Positions 49,794-60,530 of a DNA stretch of 64,000 nt are shown here, piece by piece (position 1 is the first letter of the stretch; each line of letters opens with the position of its first letter). This stretch comes from Kwoniella bestiolae CBS 10118 (taxonomy: Eukaryota > Basidiomycota > Tremellomycetes > Tremellales > Cryptococcaceae): assembly GCF_000512585.2 (NCBI RefSeq), contig NC_089247.1, forward strand, positions 1,426,001 through 1,490,000, in the 5' to 3' direction. The notes under the pieces were generated by a model that was given only the letters and a program-made list of their open reading frames with translations, was not told where the DNA came from and did not search any database. Made by a program: the position numbers and the translations under genes.

Positions 49794-51050
49794 CTATATA
49801 GCAGCCTTCATCTCATAATCCCTCAACCTCTCAGGCAACTGCGTCTCCCGTCTACTTCTACCCGTATCGCTAGACCCCACACTGGCCACGCTCCCAGCTC
49901 TATTGAAAGAGATAGGAGGGGTAGAGTTCGACACGGTTCGTCTTAAGCCGATCCCACCGGTCACAGATTTGGGTAAAACCTGACCATGAGAGAGGGGTAC
50001 GGTCTTTGTCAATCTCTCGAGCAACTCCCCATCCAACGAATCAGGGAGGGTCGAGGGGGTACCAACTGGTGAATGGGTATTTGCTCTTCTCCCTTTACCG
50101 CTACTCATTTCAGTGGAGTCATTGGACAATTTCGATTTCTTCCTTGGACCCAATTCATCCTCCGCCTCTCTACTCATAACCTCTTTGAGGGGACTTCCAA
50201 TGACCGGCGAGCCGATGACGCTATTGAGTCCGCTCGTAGAGATGGGTAATACACCTTGACTCCTTGTCCTCTTCAGTCCGCCCTTCCCACCTGAAACGGG
50301 CGATCCATCCTCAGATGCAGCCTGGGTAGTAATAACCGGTACATTCTTCTCCTCTGGGCTAGGTGGTTTAGAAGTCGATTGTTCGAAAGATGATCTCCTA
50401 GATGTAGTCCCCTTCCTACCCCCGAGAGTATTATTGGTAGTCTTCCTATTAGATTTCCTCTTGGCAATAGCATTAGCCCTAGCCAAAGCCGCATTCTCCT
50501 TCTTCATCTTCACTTTCTCCTCTTCCAACCTCTTGGCCCGCTCTATCTCCCTAGGCGAGGGGACGTTGGATCGCGTGTTGGATAAATCGCTGAGGCGCGA
50601 GTATGGATGGTGGTTCAAGGTTGAGATAGTGGGTACAGGAGTAGATTTCTTAGATCGTTTGCGCGATGGCGAATGATGGTGGGACTGGTCCTCCAGCATG
50701 ATAGAGGGGGGCGTGGTGGTGGAGCATCTGTCGACGATGGGTCGGAGTAATGGTGTGAGCGAGGCGAGTTTGTCTGAGGTCGGTACGATGAATACTGGAC
50801 CTTTACGTCTTTTGGAGGTTGTGGAGATTGGAGCTGAGGATGAGGATGCGGTAGATGTGGATGTAGTAGATTCCGCGGTGTTGGGTGGAGGAGCGGGTTT
50901 GCTCTTGTGAGCGGATTTATCGATGGTAATGTATGGTGAGGAGATGCGATGGTTGGTAGCAATCTTTCGCTTTGATAATGTGCGTGCGGAAGGTTTGGTA
51001 GAGGATGATGAAGGGGGGAAATGGAAGGTGATGGCGATGGGTTGCGACAT
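49794..51050 (-). CDS. Basic Ser/Pro-rich protein of unknown function
   Basis: Single exon, 418 aa, start MSQPIAITFHFPPSSSS at 51048-51050. I do not recognise a family. The protein is Ser/Thr/Pro- and Lys/Arg-rich, likely disordered, with several basic clusters that could be nuclear signals (KRRK, SRKRSKK, GPRKKSK), a short charged helix (SPREIERAKRLEEEKVKMKK) and many SP/TP sites. The end RRETQLPERLRDYEMKAAI looks more ordered than the rest. The neighbouring Wee1 gene is on the same strand. A cell-cycle substrate would fit the SP/TP sites, but that is inference. Confidence 0.75.
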   Translation of the reverse strand: MSQPIAITFHFPPSSSSTKPSARTLSKRKIATNHRISSPYITIDKSAHKSKPAPPPNTAESTTSTSTASSSSAPISTTSKRRKGPVFIVPTSDKLASLTPLLRPIVDRCSTTTPPSIMLEDQSHHHSPSRKRSKKSTPVPTISTLNHHPYSRLSDLSNTRSNVPSPREIERAKRLEEEKVKMKKENAALARANAIAKRKSNRKTTNNTLGGRKGTTSRRSSFEQSTSKPPSPEEKNVPVITTQAASEDGSPVSGGKGGLKRTRSQGVLPISTSGLNSVIGSPVIGSPLKEVMSREAEDELGPRKKSKLSNDSTEMSSGKGRRANTHSPVGTPSTLPDSLDGELLERLTKTVPLSHGQVLPKSVTGGIGLRRTVSNSTPPISFNRAGSVASVGSSDTGRSRRETQLPERLRDYEMKAAI

Positions 51051-53614
51051 GATGGGCGAGTTGGTTCGCTCAGTAACTGAGGGCGGATGGCGATTAAATT
51101 TTTCTGTTAGGTCTTGTGCTTCTGCTATAACGAGTGAGAGGATATGGAAGAGGTGTGCTCACCTTATGCTGGTGTACCAATGCCTGTAGGGTACTGCGAT
51201 GTGTATAGCTCACCCTTTAATCTTCTGAAAAGATGTTTATCGGCAAGTCTAAGAAGGGTGGTGTAGTCGTTTCACAAGGACAAAAAACGAAAACAACGGT
51301 AGGGGTGGTTCGAAAGGTATGTGCTGTTTTTTGTGTAGTAATTCTCTGCAAGGTGCGAAATGGCAACAAAGAACAAAGAGATGATGTTGGGTCTGGAATG
51401 TGTAGATGAATCAAGAGGGGAGATGGAATAGAGATAAAGTAATGTCACTGGAATGTCAAATGAATATTTGCCTGTATGCAGAGTGAGTGGATCATCCTGC
51501 ATACTGCAATTCAAGTGGTTTATCGGTAATGCATCCGGTATAATCCATAACCACGCTAAGCAAAAAAAATACTGATCCATCAGCCGGTGACCTCACCCTG
51601 CATGCACGCGTTGTACTCGTATTACAATTATTTTGTAATTGATTTTACCTTTTAATCCCAATTTTATAATTATAGTTGAACGGCCGTGTTACCTTTCGGA
51701 TGGATGAGATGACTATCCTCCACTTTGACTGTTAACGGATTTGCTCGGTCTGGTTTTACAGAGAAGATCGGATTTACGTAAAATCATACTCTGAAACACC
51801 CCTTGCATCTCTTCCCACTTTTACAGCTCCGCCCGAAAGAAAACGTTTCGATATCCCATCTGTGATGCATCGTAGGTCAGTTATAAGATTTCTTCAATTG
51901 AGGAGATGGCATTGACTCGCTCGCTCGTGATAATCCCAATGATGACGAGGTGGTATCCCAAACGAACAACACAGATCAAATCAAATTCCATTTGTCTCAT
52001 ATCATATCCAAAATCTAGATCTCCATACCCCGATCGGAGTAAATGAAAAATGAATCAATCAATCAACCATTTTCCGATCATCCCTTCCATCAGCTGGGCG
52101 CGCTCTTCGACATGTCTACTCCGTACCATCTAAGGTATTGCCATGTCCCTTCTGCATACAGTCAATCTCGCTATGCATGTCAGATATATCGTACATCCAG
52201 AGAACTAAAGTGTATTGAGACTAATCCTCCTATCATAATCCTTCCATTCAACTGGCAGTATTCTGGTACAGAACGCACGAGGCACCGCCACTTTATACTT
52301 ATAATTACCCAATCCGCTTATTCGGCGTCCTTCCTCTTCTCTTGTCCCTCCTGCTCTGCTGTCGCATTCCACATTCAGGGTAATTATCTTTTTTCGCCAG
52401 AAGGTTGGTTGGTCTCGGGCTTGAACTGCAGTTACGTATACGTTATTTTTTACCACGAGGGAAGGCGTAAACCCTCTAGTGCAGAGGGGACATGGATTAG
52501 TCAGGTCAGGTGCAGACTCATCCGTCGGCGGTTATGATCCGAAATATTGGAAAAGGGGCTTTCCCTCCAGCTGAAGGATGGATTGATCGAGGATCGTCGT
52601 CGTAGTTGTGGTTGTACATGCATGAAGGTCACTCGTATCGTTGTTCTCATTGATCCAGACTCAAGACTCAAGTGTGATGAGACGGAGCTGAAACGACATA
52701 CCAAAGGACTGGCGGAGCAATCAATTCAGATACAGATACAGATACATTCCGAAACATCACCCATACCTATACCCAAGATCACTCGCACGCCGTTCCCTCC
52801 TTTGCTTATCAAAATCATTTGGTATCATCTCGACTCTCCGCGATACTACCCACTGTCAGTTGGAGGAGTATTAGATACCTCAGCCAAGAAATCTGTCACC
52901 CGAAGATCAGCTCGATTCAATTGAAGTTACTCCAGCCAAGACAAAGACCACTTGGTACCCAAGATTCGAGACACCCGTTCTCCCGCTCAGTATATTCACA
53001 AGGCATCGAACATAACTGTGTGCTCGCCATTCCATTCTTTGCGACCATCATTCCTCGATACTCCCACGACGATACCTAATGCCAACTATCCCGTGATACG
53101 ACGCAGACAACAACAATATCAACGTGATCGTTCCCAGTCAAACCAATCGCCGGACCGAGCAGACCCCAAAAGTCGAACAAAGTTCCCATCAACGCCTTTC
53201 CTTCGCCGCACCGCATCGCACAACCTTTTAGTGCACACACGACACACAGACTTCAACACCGAGTCACCATTACCATACCACAGCATTACTTCATCATCTT
53301 AGTCTTAGTCTTGCTCTCACGGCCAAACGTTCTTCACGACTTCTCATGAACCCCTTGTTACTATTCGGCCTTCCATAGCATATCAAAGGAAAGATACTTG
53401 GTATAGAACAGTACGAGTAACACATAGCACAGGATATCCAGAAGCAGGGTCAACTAGGATTAGGTCATACACCTTGATATTGGGATTAGAAAGTAGACGA
53501 GGCGAGAAAGGAGAAATCCCAATTCCAACTCCGACTGATCACTCATCTTTCTATCTCCCACTATACGAGTCAACCTCATACAATACCACTCAACCGTGAC
53601 GAACCAAAACCACA
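51051..53614. other. 2.56-kb divergent gene-free region
   Basis: Lies between two start codons on opposite strands. It contains one ACGCGT (51606-51611) and an AT-rich stretch with ATTACAATTATTTTGTAAT near 51623-51641. The longest ORF (164 codons, 52043-52537 +) shows no family feature. It probably holds promoters and long 5' leaders. Confidence 0.5.
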
Positions 53615-55572
53615 ATGTCCGCCACAGCCATCCGAATGTCCTCTCACGCCCCTTCCCCCTCATACGTCCCGAGAAGTAGTATCCCAACCACCTCCCGACC
53701 GAACTCACCTGCACTGCCTCCCAAACCCCCAAACTCATTTCATCACGGGCATGGTCGATCTTCTTCTACCTCCAGGCTCGATTCACACGCCAAACCCTCG
53801 AACTTGTCCCCGGCGTTGGCTCCTACACCCCGGATGGGACCTATGGAGAGGAGTTCGAGCGGGTTGAGGAATGAGGTGAAGGGGGAGATGGGGAGTCAGG
53901 CTGCGCAGGCTATATTGAAGGTGAGTGCGGTGCTCCCGTGGATCCGAGTTGCCTCTCATCCAAATTCGAAGTAACACAGAAGGTGACTGATACCTTGTTG
54001 ATATACTATACATTAGATCCTATCATCCCTCCCCGCCCCACTCCCAGAGACTCTCCCCTCGACATTCCTCCCCACACCCTCTACCTCATCCACCCCCTCA
54101 CCCCCAGCACGTACATTCACCGAGTACGCCCGATCCTCCATCAAGCGGAACAAACGCAAAAGGCCGACCGACTCGTCTGCGTCAGCTTCTTCCGACTCTT
54201 CCGATGGACCGACCTCAGGTATAGGCCTGGGTTTGGGATTATCCATGTCTCCTAATGATCCTGCTGCTCGAAAGAAGCTCAAGACCGAGGGCAAGAACCC
54301 AGGTTTGGATGGACGGATTTCCCTTACTGGTACGGCTATGACTCCGATTATGTCTGGTTCGAGCCCTGCGCTGCAGAGTAAGAAATTGGGCGGCAGTGCG
54401 TTGAGGAATGAGGTTGGTGAGAGTCAGGAGCAGGGAAAGGAGAGTTGGTCGAGGGATAAATGGAGGAAGATGGCTCAGGTGTGAGTTTGGTCTTTTCAAC
54501 TAGCTTTATACTTCTCTATCGCCTCGACTCCCATAATCACGAAACCAGGGCTGATCTTTCCCACCTGCGTAGATACCGAGACAGAGCGCTCCTCCTCAAA
54601 CGACACGGAGACGCCTATCAACGCTCCGCATCCGCTCATCCGCAATTCACCTCGATACTACCCCACGACCCGCTCAAGGGATTATTGTGCCACACCGACG
54701 CTGCGCTGCTCTGGCTCTACTCGTACTTCTGCGACGAGCAGGGTGGTGGTCGAGTGAGGTCTACACCTTATAACGAGTCAGCGAATCTGAGGGATTTCGT
54801 GCGTAGGAGCTGGGAGAGCGAGATGAGGAAGGCTCCCGAGGAGGAGACGGGGAGGAGGGAGATGGCTCAGGCTATGGTTGGGTTGATGTAAGTCTCCCTT
54901 CTTGAAATTGCTCCAGGTACATGGCGAAAATGATGGAACGGGAAGCTGATTCTCTATCAATCGACGATTAGGCACCTGATCGAAGCTGTGGTATGCTACC
55001 ATCTCACTTCGGAACAACTTGCCCACCTGCACAAACGGGGTAAAGAACTGGCCTCGTCCAATGGGACACCCACCAAATCACCCCGATCAACTACCAGCGG
55101 CTCACCCCCCGGATCAGCCAGTGTGAATGGTCCCCCATCTTCACAGCCCCATCCCTCACCTGCGGGGGGAAGCGGATCATCATCTTCCTCGCCCGAATCC
55201 ACCTACGTGTCTTACTCCCTCCCTCCGGACTTGTTACCCCTCATATCAACTAGTACCTCCTCGTCCTCCCGTGCACAACAGCACCTCTTAACTTCTCGAC
55301 ATCACCTTTCCTTGAAATTGCTGCGAACATGGTTCCCCACTACTTTCAACTTCGCTATAAACTCTGAGTTAAACGATGAGGCGTTACCTGTTCCGGGGGA
55401 TAATTTGGGATCGGCAAGAAGGATAGATATAGATGATCATCCAGAAAAGTTCGCGTGGCCTATCGAATTGGGGATGCATAATCCCGTGGCGCACACGGTT
55501 GCCTTTGGGAGGTGTTTGGTAGAGGAGATGGCGGGGTTTCTGGGCAAGGAGTGGGTGAGGGTGTTGGAGTGA
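53615..55572 (+). CDS. Unknown protein with a possible AF4/FMR2-type C-terminal helical domain
   Basis: Exons: 53615-53920, 54017-54480, 54573-54887 and 54972-55572; 561 aa. The first half is Ser/Pro-rich and disordered with basic clusters (KRNKRKR, ARKKLK). From about residue 247 it becomes helical: WRKMAQVYRDRALLLKRHGD, then LLCHTDAALLWLYSYFCDEQ, then REMAQAMVGLMHLIEAVVCY, HLTSEQLAHLHKRGKELASS, a Ser/Pro loop, and a closing helical part (FAWPIELGMHNPVAHTVAFG). The order of helices and the Ser/Pro loop recall the C-terminal homology domain of AF4/FMR2 scaffolds of the super elongation complex. That likeness is from memory of the pattern and needs a profile or structure test. The donor before exon 3 is at 54481, which keeps the YRDRALLL frame. 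Confidence 0.8.
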
Positions 55573-56231
55573 GGTTTGTAGGGTCACTCTGTGCATTCGA
55601 GGTGAACATTCCATATCCTCTGTTGGAGATATATTTTTTAATGTTTTTTTTAAAAACAATCGTGTCGCTCTCAACCTATCTGTTATATTATTGTCTTATA
55701 ATTGTTGACACCTAGACTGAGCTTGTACTTTGGGACTTTTGTGTGTTTTTTGTAATTCTTGTAGAGAGTGTACCTAGTAGATGTCATTGATGGTAGATTT
55801 ATGAATATCAGTGTGAGCGATCAAGATGGACGGAACAGCTTGTATCTATCGTGCTTACAAGGTTCTCGCTTCTGACAATCTCGCCTCTGAAGACGTGAAT
55901 TGGGTGAAGACGGATATGCGGGATGAACATTGAACATTACCTGTAAGCAGGGTAACTAAGATGATGACGAAAGTTAGACGCGTTGATTCGTTGATCCGAT
56001 CGGATAAAAAGTTGAGAACATGTTCAAGATCGAATTGATCGTTATATCAACCATCTACCATATAGATCAGTCATAGACATTTGTACATAAGCATAGGAAT
56101 AGGACATAGACATAGACACTCCTGTATACCTCCGATTGACACCACATAACGGACACAAGGGGTCGAGGACATTCATCTGTTGTACATCGACCGTCACATC
56201 TACGACCTCATCTCCTCAAAATACTCATCCC
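55573..56231. other. Intergenic, 3' flank of orphan gene and sirtuin upstream region
   Basis: About 660 bp; T-rich start, no gene or clear motif. Confidence 0.6.
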
Positions 56232-57988
56232 ATGGTCCGAATATCCATCCCCACCCTACCCAAAGCCCCTCTCCTCCCACCCTCAGGCCTGTCCATCCTC
56301 CCCCTTCCCCAGGCAGCATCGTACCTCGCCCAGTTCCTTGAAAATGGGAAGGGAAATACTGTGATGCTTACCGGAGCAGGGGTCAGCGTGGATAGTGGGA
56401 TAAGAGCGTATAGGGGGGAGAAGGGGACTTATAGTAATCCGAATTACAAGTGAGTGAGTCGGGTAAGGGCTTACTCGGTGGGGTTTATATGCATTCGAAA
56501 AGGAGAAATGGCTGAAGAGGCAAGCGTACTGTACTGATCGTCTGAACATCATATAGACCGATCTTGTATCATGAGTTGGTGGAGGATAGTGATCGGGGGG
56601 ACATGTTCAGGTGAGATTTACCTCTGGGTTTGAATATTGATATACGAGCTGATGAGTACTTAGGCGACGATGTAAGCGGTCTTCTTTCGAATTGGACACA
56701 CGATGATAAGTAAAGCTGATGTTGTACATTCAGACTGGGCTAGATCTTTCCTCGGTGTGAGTCGCCTTCGAACATCTTGTTTCCCCATGCATAGCTAATA
56801 GCAAGTATAGTACCCACCCGTCCGAGATGCTCAGCCGAATCCTACGCATATATACATCGCAGCATTACAGCATCTAGGTCTAGCACCGAAATTGATAACG
56901 CAGAATGTGAGTTCATCGTCGTTTCTCGTATCCCCTCTGGTGGTCCATGACCAAACATCAGATCACACCGATATGGATGGTCGCTGACGCCAACCCTGCA
57001 GGTAGACAACCTCCATCGCAAAGCCTCTTCCCTCCTCTCACCCACATACGACAAATCATCGATCCTAGAGCTACACGGTACACTAGCAAAGGTGCATTGC
57101 CTGAAACATCGTCATGAGCAAACTCGAGATGTGTATCAGGATGAGATATCCCGGATGAATCCCATATGGGACCAGGAGGCGAAAGAGGCGGAACGGACGG
57201 GAAGGTGAGTTATCCCTTTCATGGTTGAGGGAGCTTGACTGATTCAAAGGACAGACGCCCCCGGACAAACCCCGATGGTGATGTGGAATTACACGGGGTA
57301 GATTATAGATCGTTCAGTGTACCCCCTTGTAGGGTTTGTGAGAGAGAGAAAGTAAAGTCTTCGATGGTGAGTTGTCCTCCCTCTCTCTTCTATAAAACAG
57401 CGCAATGGCTAATGCCCTAAATAGGTAAAACCAAACGTCGTGTTCTTCGTAAGTCCAAGCTCTTTAAACCTCACTTATGAGTATGTCCGCTGATCGCGTG
57501 CTTTAGGGAGAGACGATAACCCCAGCAGTTCGAGACGAGTCGTAAGTCCCCTTCGACATATATCAACATCATTTACTGACCCAAATCCAGACTCCACCTC
57601 ATATCATCCTCCTCATCCCTCTTGATCCTCGGTACATCCCTAGCGACCTACTCAGCCTTCCGACTAGTGAAGCTAGCTGTGGAACATAAAAAACCCGTTC
57701 TGATGATTACCACTGGTCCCACGCGGGCAGACCCGTTCATGGGTAAAAGGTTGGATAAGATGGATAGAGTTGCGGGGGACGTGCTGGGGAAGTATTTGGA
57801 TGAAGCTGTCAAGTGAGTACTCATTCATGACTTATGTAAGGGTTGATAGAGATCCTCGGGAGCTGATATGTAGGGGTGATCTTCGCAGAACAAGTACGGG
57901 CAAGGAGGTAGAGGATGTTAAGCGGTATTTGCATACTGGCGTTGTGAAGAGACCGCCCGAAGTGGAAGGACCAAGGGCGGAGGGATAG
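56232..57988 (+). CDS. Sirtuin, SIRT4-like (class II), NAD-dependent deacylase
   Basis: Exons: 56232-56449, 56557-56610, 56664-56671 (8 nt), 56734-56756, 56811-56906, 57002-57204, 57255-57366, 57425-57448, 57507-57541, 57591-57812 and 57874-57988; 369 aa. Motifs: NAD loop TVMLTGAGVSVDSGIRAYRG, PILYHELVE, RRYWARSFLGYPP, TQNVDNLHRKA, the catalytic His158 in ILELHGT, KPNVVFFGETI, ILGTSLATYSAFRL. RYW, the SFLG turn and the PNP(A/T)H segment match the SIRT4 branch, usually mitochondrial; the N-terminus MVRISIPTLPKAPLLPPSG is a weak presequence. The structural zinc site reads C166-x2-H169 and C226-x2-C229, so one usual Cys is His. Eleven exons in 1.76 kb makes this the most intron-dense gene here. 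Confidence 0.9.
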
Positions 57989-58434
57989 TAGGCAAGGACA
58001 CTGCTTGAATACTAAGTACATGTACATGCGGATTGGTATCAGCAACGTAAATGCAGGAGGTCCATGGACGGGGAGATCATTCCGTCAGATTCACGCCCAG
58101 CTTCTTTTAAGATGTCCTGTATACACCTATATGCATGGAATCGATCATCACTTCATTTATCTCTCCTGATTTTCCGAGCGACGGTAAAGTGTACAGTACG
58201 TGTTTTCCATTAAACTCATCTTGTATGTGCAGTATTTTGATCCTGTATATAATCATATTAAATTTTCTATTCACGCAGCTTGATATCTGTCTATACCTGG
58301 AAGCGGATTTTATCTCATTGGACATGGATTAAAGAATCGAAACCCTATTGAGAGGTATAACCACAACCTAACGATTCGAGTCTATCACAGAATTCTTGAA
58401 CAGGATCGTCAGATTCTTGAGGTCTACCATGTGG
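57989..58434. other. Convergent 3' flanks of sirtuin and orphan gene
   Basis: About 450 bp, no gene seen. Confidence 0.6.
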
Positions 58435-59957
58435 TCAAGCATGTCCTTCTTGAGTGTCCACATGCCAAGCAAACTCTTTCAAGGTTGACTCGACGTCTTG
58501 AAAGGGAGACGAGTAGCTCCTGTTGAGCCATCTGTACATGGCATTGCACCATTAAGTCAGTCAACACAATCTCATCTCACCGAATAATGAGTGAAAACTT
58601 ACACAGAGTACTCTCCAGCTCTAGTAGCGTCCATATCTTTCAGAACGATCGACAACGGTTTGATCAAGTCGTCGCCATGAAAGAGGAATCCCCTGTATAG
58701 ACATAATGATATCATTAGCTCAAACTCAGTGGTAATAAGTATGCTTATTCGGAGACACGCGTAGACTTACGACTTGATACCGTATACTCTGAAGCTACGA
58801 TCCTCTCCTACAATTGGTCGAATGGTAAACCATCTTTCAGCCAAGAGCTTTTGCTGAGCGGGTGAATCTTCCTTTAAGCAAGTCGGGAGATACTTTGTGA
58901 AAAGGTTCATCCAGTCCTTATGATTCATACCCAATCTACCTTTCTTCCCTACTTGATGACATAACCATTCACACCATTTGATGGCTACTTCGGCTCGAGC
59001 GGATTGTTCAGGAGTGTAGTACTCCTCCATGTACTTTCGGTTGATGTGAACATCTGCAAAGACAGTCGGCTCGTTGATCGGGATTGAGGGAGAGGGAGGC
59101 GAATCTTCTCGGAAGCGAAGAAGGGATTCGATGATCTTGATTCTGGCTTTATCAGGGTTCATGGGTGTTTCGCTTGGTAAGGTGATGATCACGGGCAGGA
59201 GCAACGTTTTGGTGTCGTGATCACCGGTAGGATAAAGAGTGACGCTTGGGCAGAAGAGAGATTTGGGATCTCGGTATGTATTCGAGGGATCTGATTGGAA
59301 TTCTGTCACTCCCAAAAGTACTGAATCGACCTCTTGAGGGAAGTCGTGGGACACAAGTTGAGAGGCGAGGTCCCTTGCCCATTTCAAATGAGGGTACTTG
59401 GATTTGGGGATGCTTGTGGGGTAAAGGATGAGTAATGCGTTCACGCAAGTCGGGATGTAGGTTATCCAATGATCGATGGCTTTCTCGGTGAGAAGACCGT
59501 TAGGTATCGTGATGGTTTTGACTTTAAGAGCCTTCTTGTCGTTAACGTAGACACGACGGTAGAAGACTTTCAGAACGTAGCTGTCTTGATATCGATCTTG
59601 ACCAGGGTGCTGGATAGAAAAATCCTTGTCGAATTCCTTGGTGCCGGTGTATGCGGAGAGGAACTTGGTGGGATTGAGGTATGGTCGACCTTTCAGATCT
59701 AACTTCCCCTCTAAAGCATCCGACCCACCGCATACCTCTAACAATCTTCTTCTTTCGTCGGACTGTTCGTCGGCGAAGAAGGTATGAACCTGTTCCACCT
59801 GGACACTTGACATCTGACGCTCCCATGATTGAAGTTCCGTCACTTCACCTAACCTGAAGCTTCGGACGACAGAAGGGGCAGTGGCGTTGTTGACTGAGCC
59901 TGCAGATGATTGGTGCTGTCGTGATTCAGAAGTAGCATTCTCGGTAGTGTCAGACAT
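58435..59957 (-). CDS. Protein of unknown function, 457 aa
   Basis: Exons (minus): 58771-59957, 58603-58692 and 58435-58531. I do not recognise the family. The start MSDTTENATSESRQHQSS is preferred over the longer open frame (no ATG until 60045, Arg/His-rich, in the 5' flank). From residue about 40 the protein looks folded: SFRLGEVTELQSWERQMSSV, GKLDLKGRPYLNPTKFLSAY, YQDSYVLKVFYRRVYVNDKK, HLKWARDLASQLVSHDFPQE, AEVAIKWCEWLCHQVGKKGR, RWFTIRPIVGEDRSFRVYGI. No signal peptide, membrane helix or catalytic motif is evident. Both introns have good GT-AG sites and extend the frame in protein-like sequence. It lies next to the palindromic repeat array. Confidence 0.8.
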
Positions 59958-60530
59958 GATGAAGCTGGATGAGGTTAAGAGGGTCTCAGTGGAGACGTAG
60001 TGGTGACGATGGCGTGAGGGTACGGGGGCGGCTCGATGCGAGAACAAAGCTGTAGTCGACGGAACGGAAAAGGATAACGGATGCTTATATGAAAGTAAAG
60101 CAAGAGGGATGATGAAGCAATTTGCAATTTTGAAGACACATGCATCAGATATTTGTACATATATGTGTACATGCTATTTCACTTCTTGATCATCTCAGCT
60201 CAACTTCAGGATATGGCCAATTTTGATCGATCCATCAATTAATCAATCAACTCCATCAATCAATCACCATCACCACCATTTCGTACCTCTCCGTGTCTCA
60301 CCACCATCCATCATCATCCGTCTCTCCATCAGCACATCAGATTCACACATCCGCATACCTACACACACACCCGCAGTGACCTCCTCTCCGCTTCAACGAA
60401 AGGAAGCTTAAACTTAAAGGGGGGTAAAGTTCTCTGTAAAGGACCTGAGCAGTGCACTGACCGTTGAGTATCGGTTGCTCGATAACAACAAGTAGAAAAC
60501 ACATATGAATTTGAAACGCCATGCCATGCA
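59958..60530. other. Upstream flank of the orphan gene
   Basis: About 570 bp with short simple repeats (ATCAATCAA type near 60230-60265 and CACC runs). No gene seen. Confidence 0.5.

Noticed and set aside
52043..52537. 164-codon ORF on the plus strand
   Set aside because: Mixed, non-protein-like composition, no homologous motif, surrounded by noncoding DNA; treated as chance.
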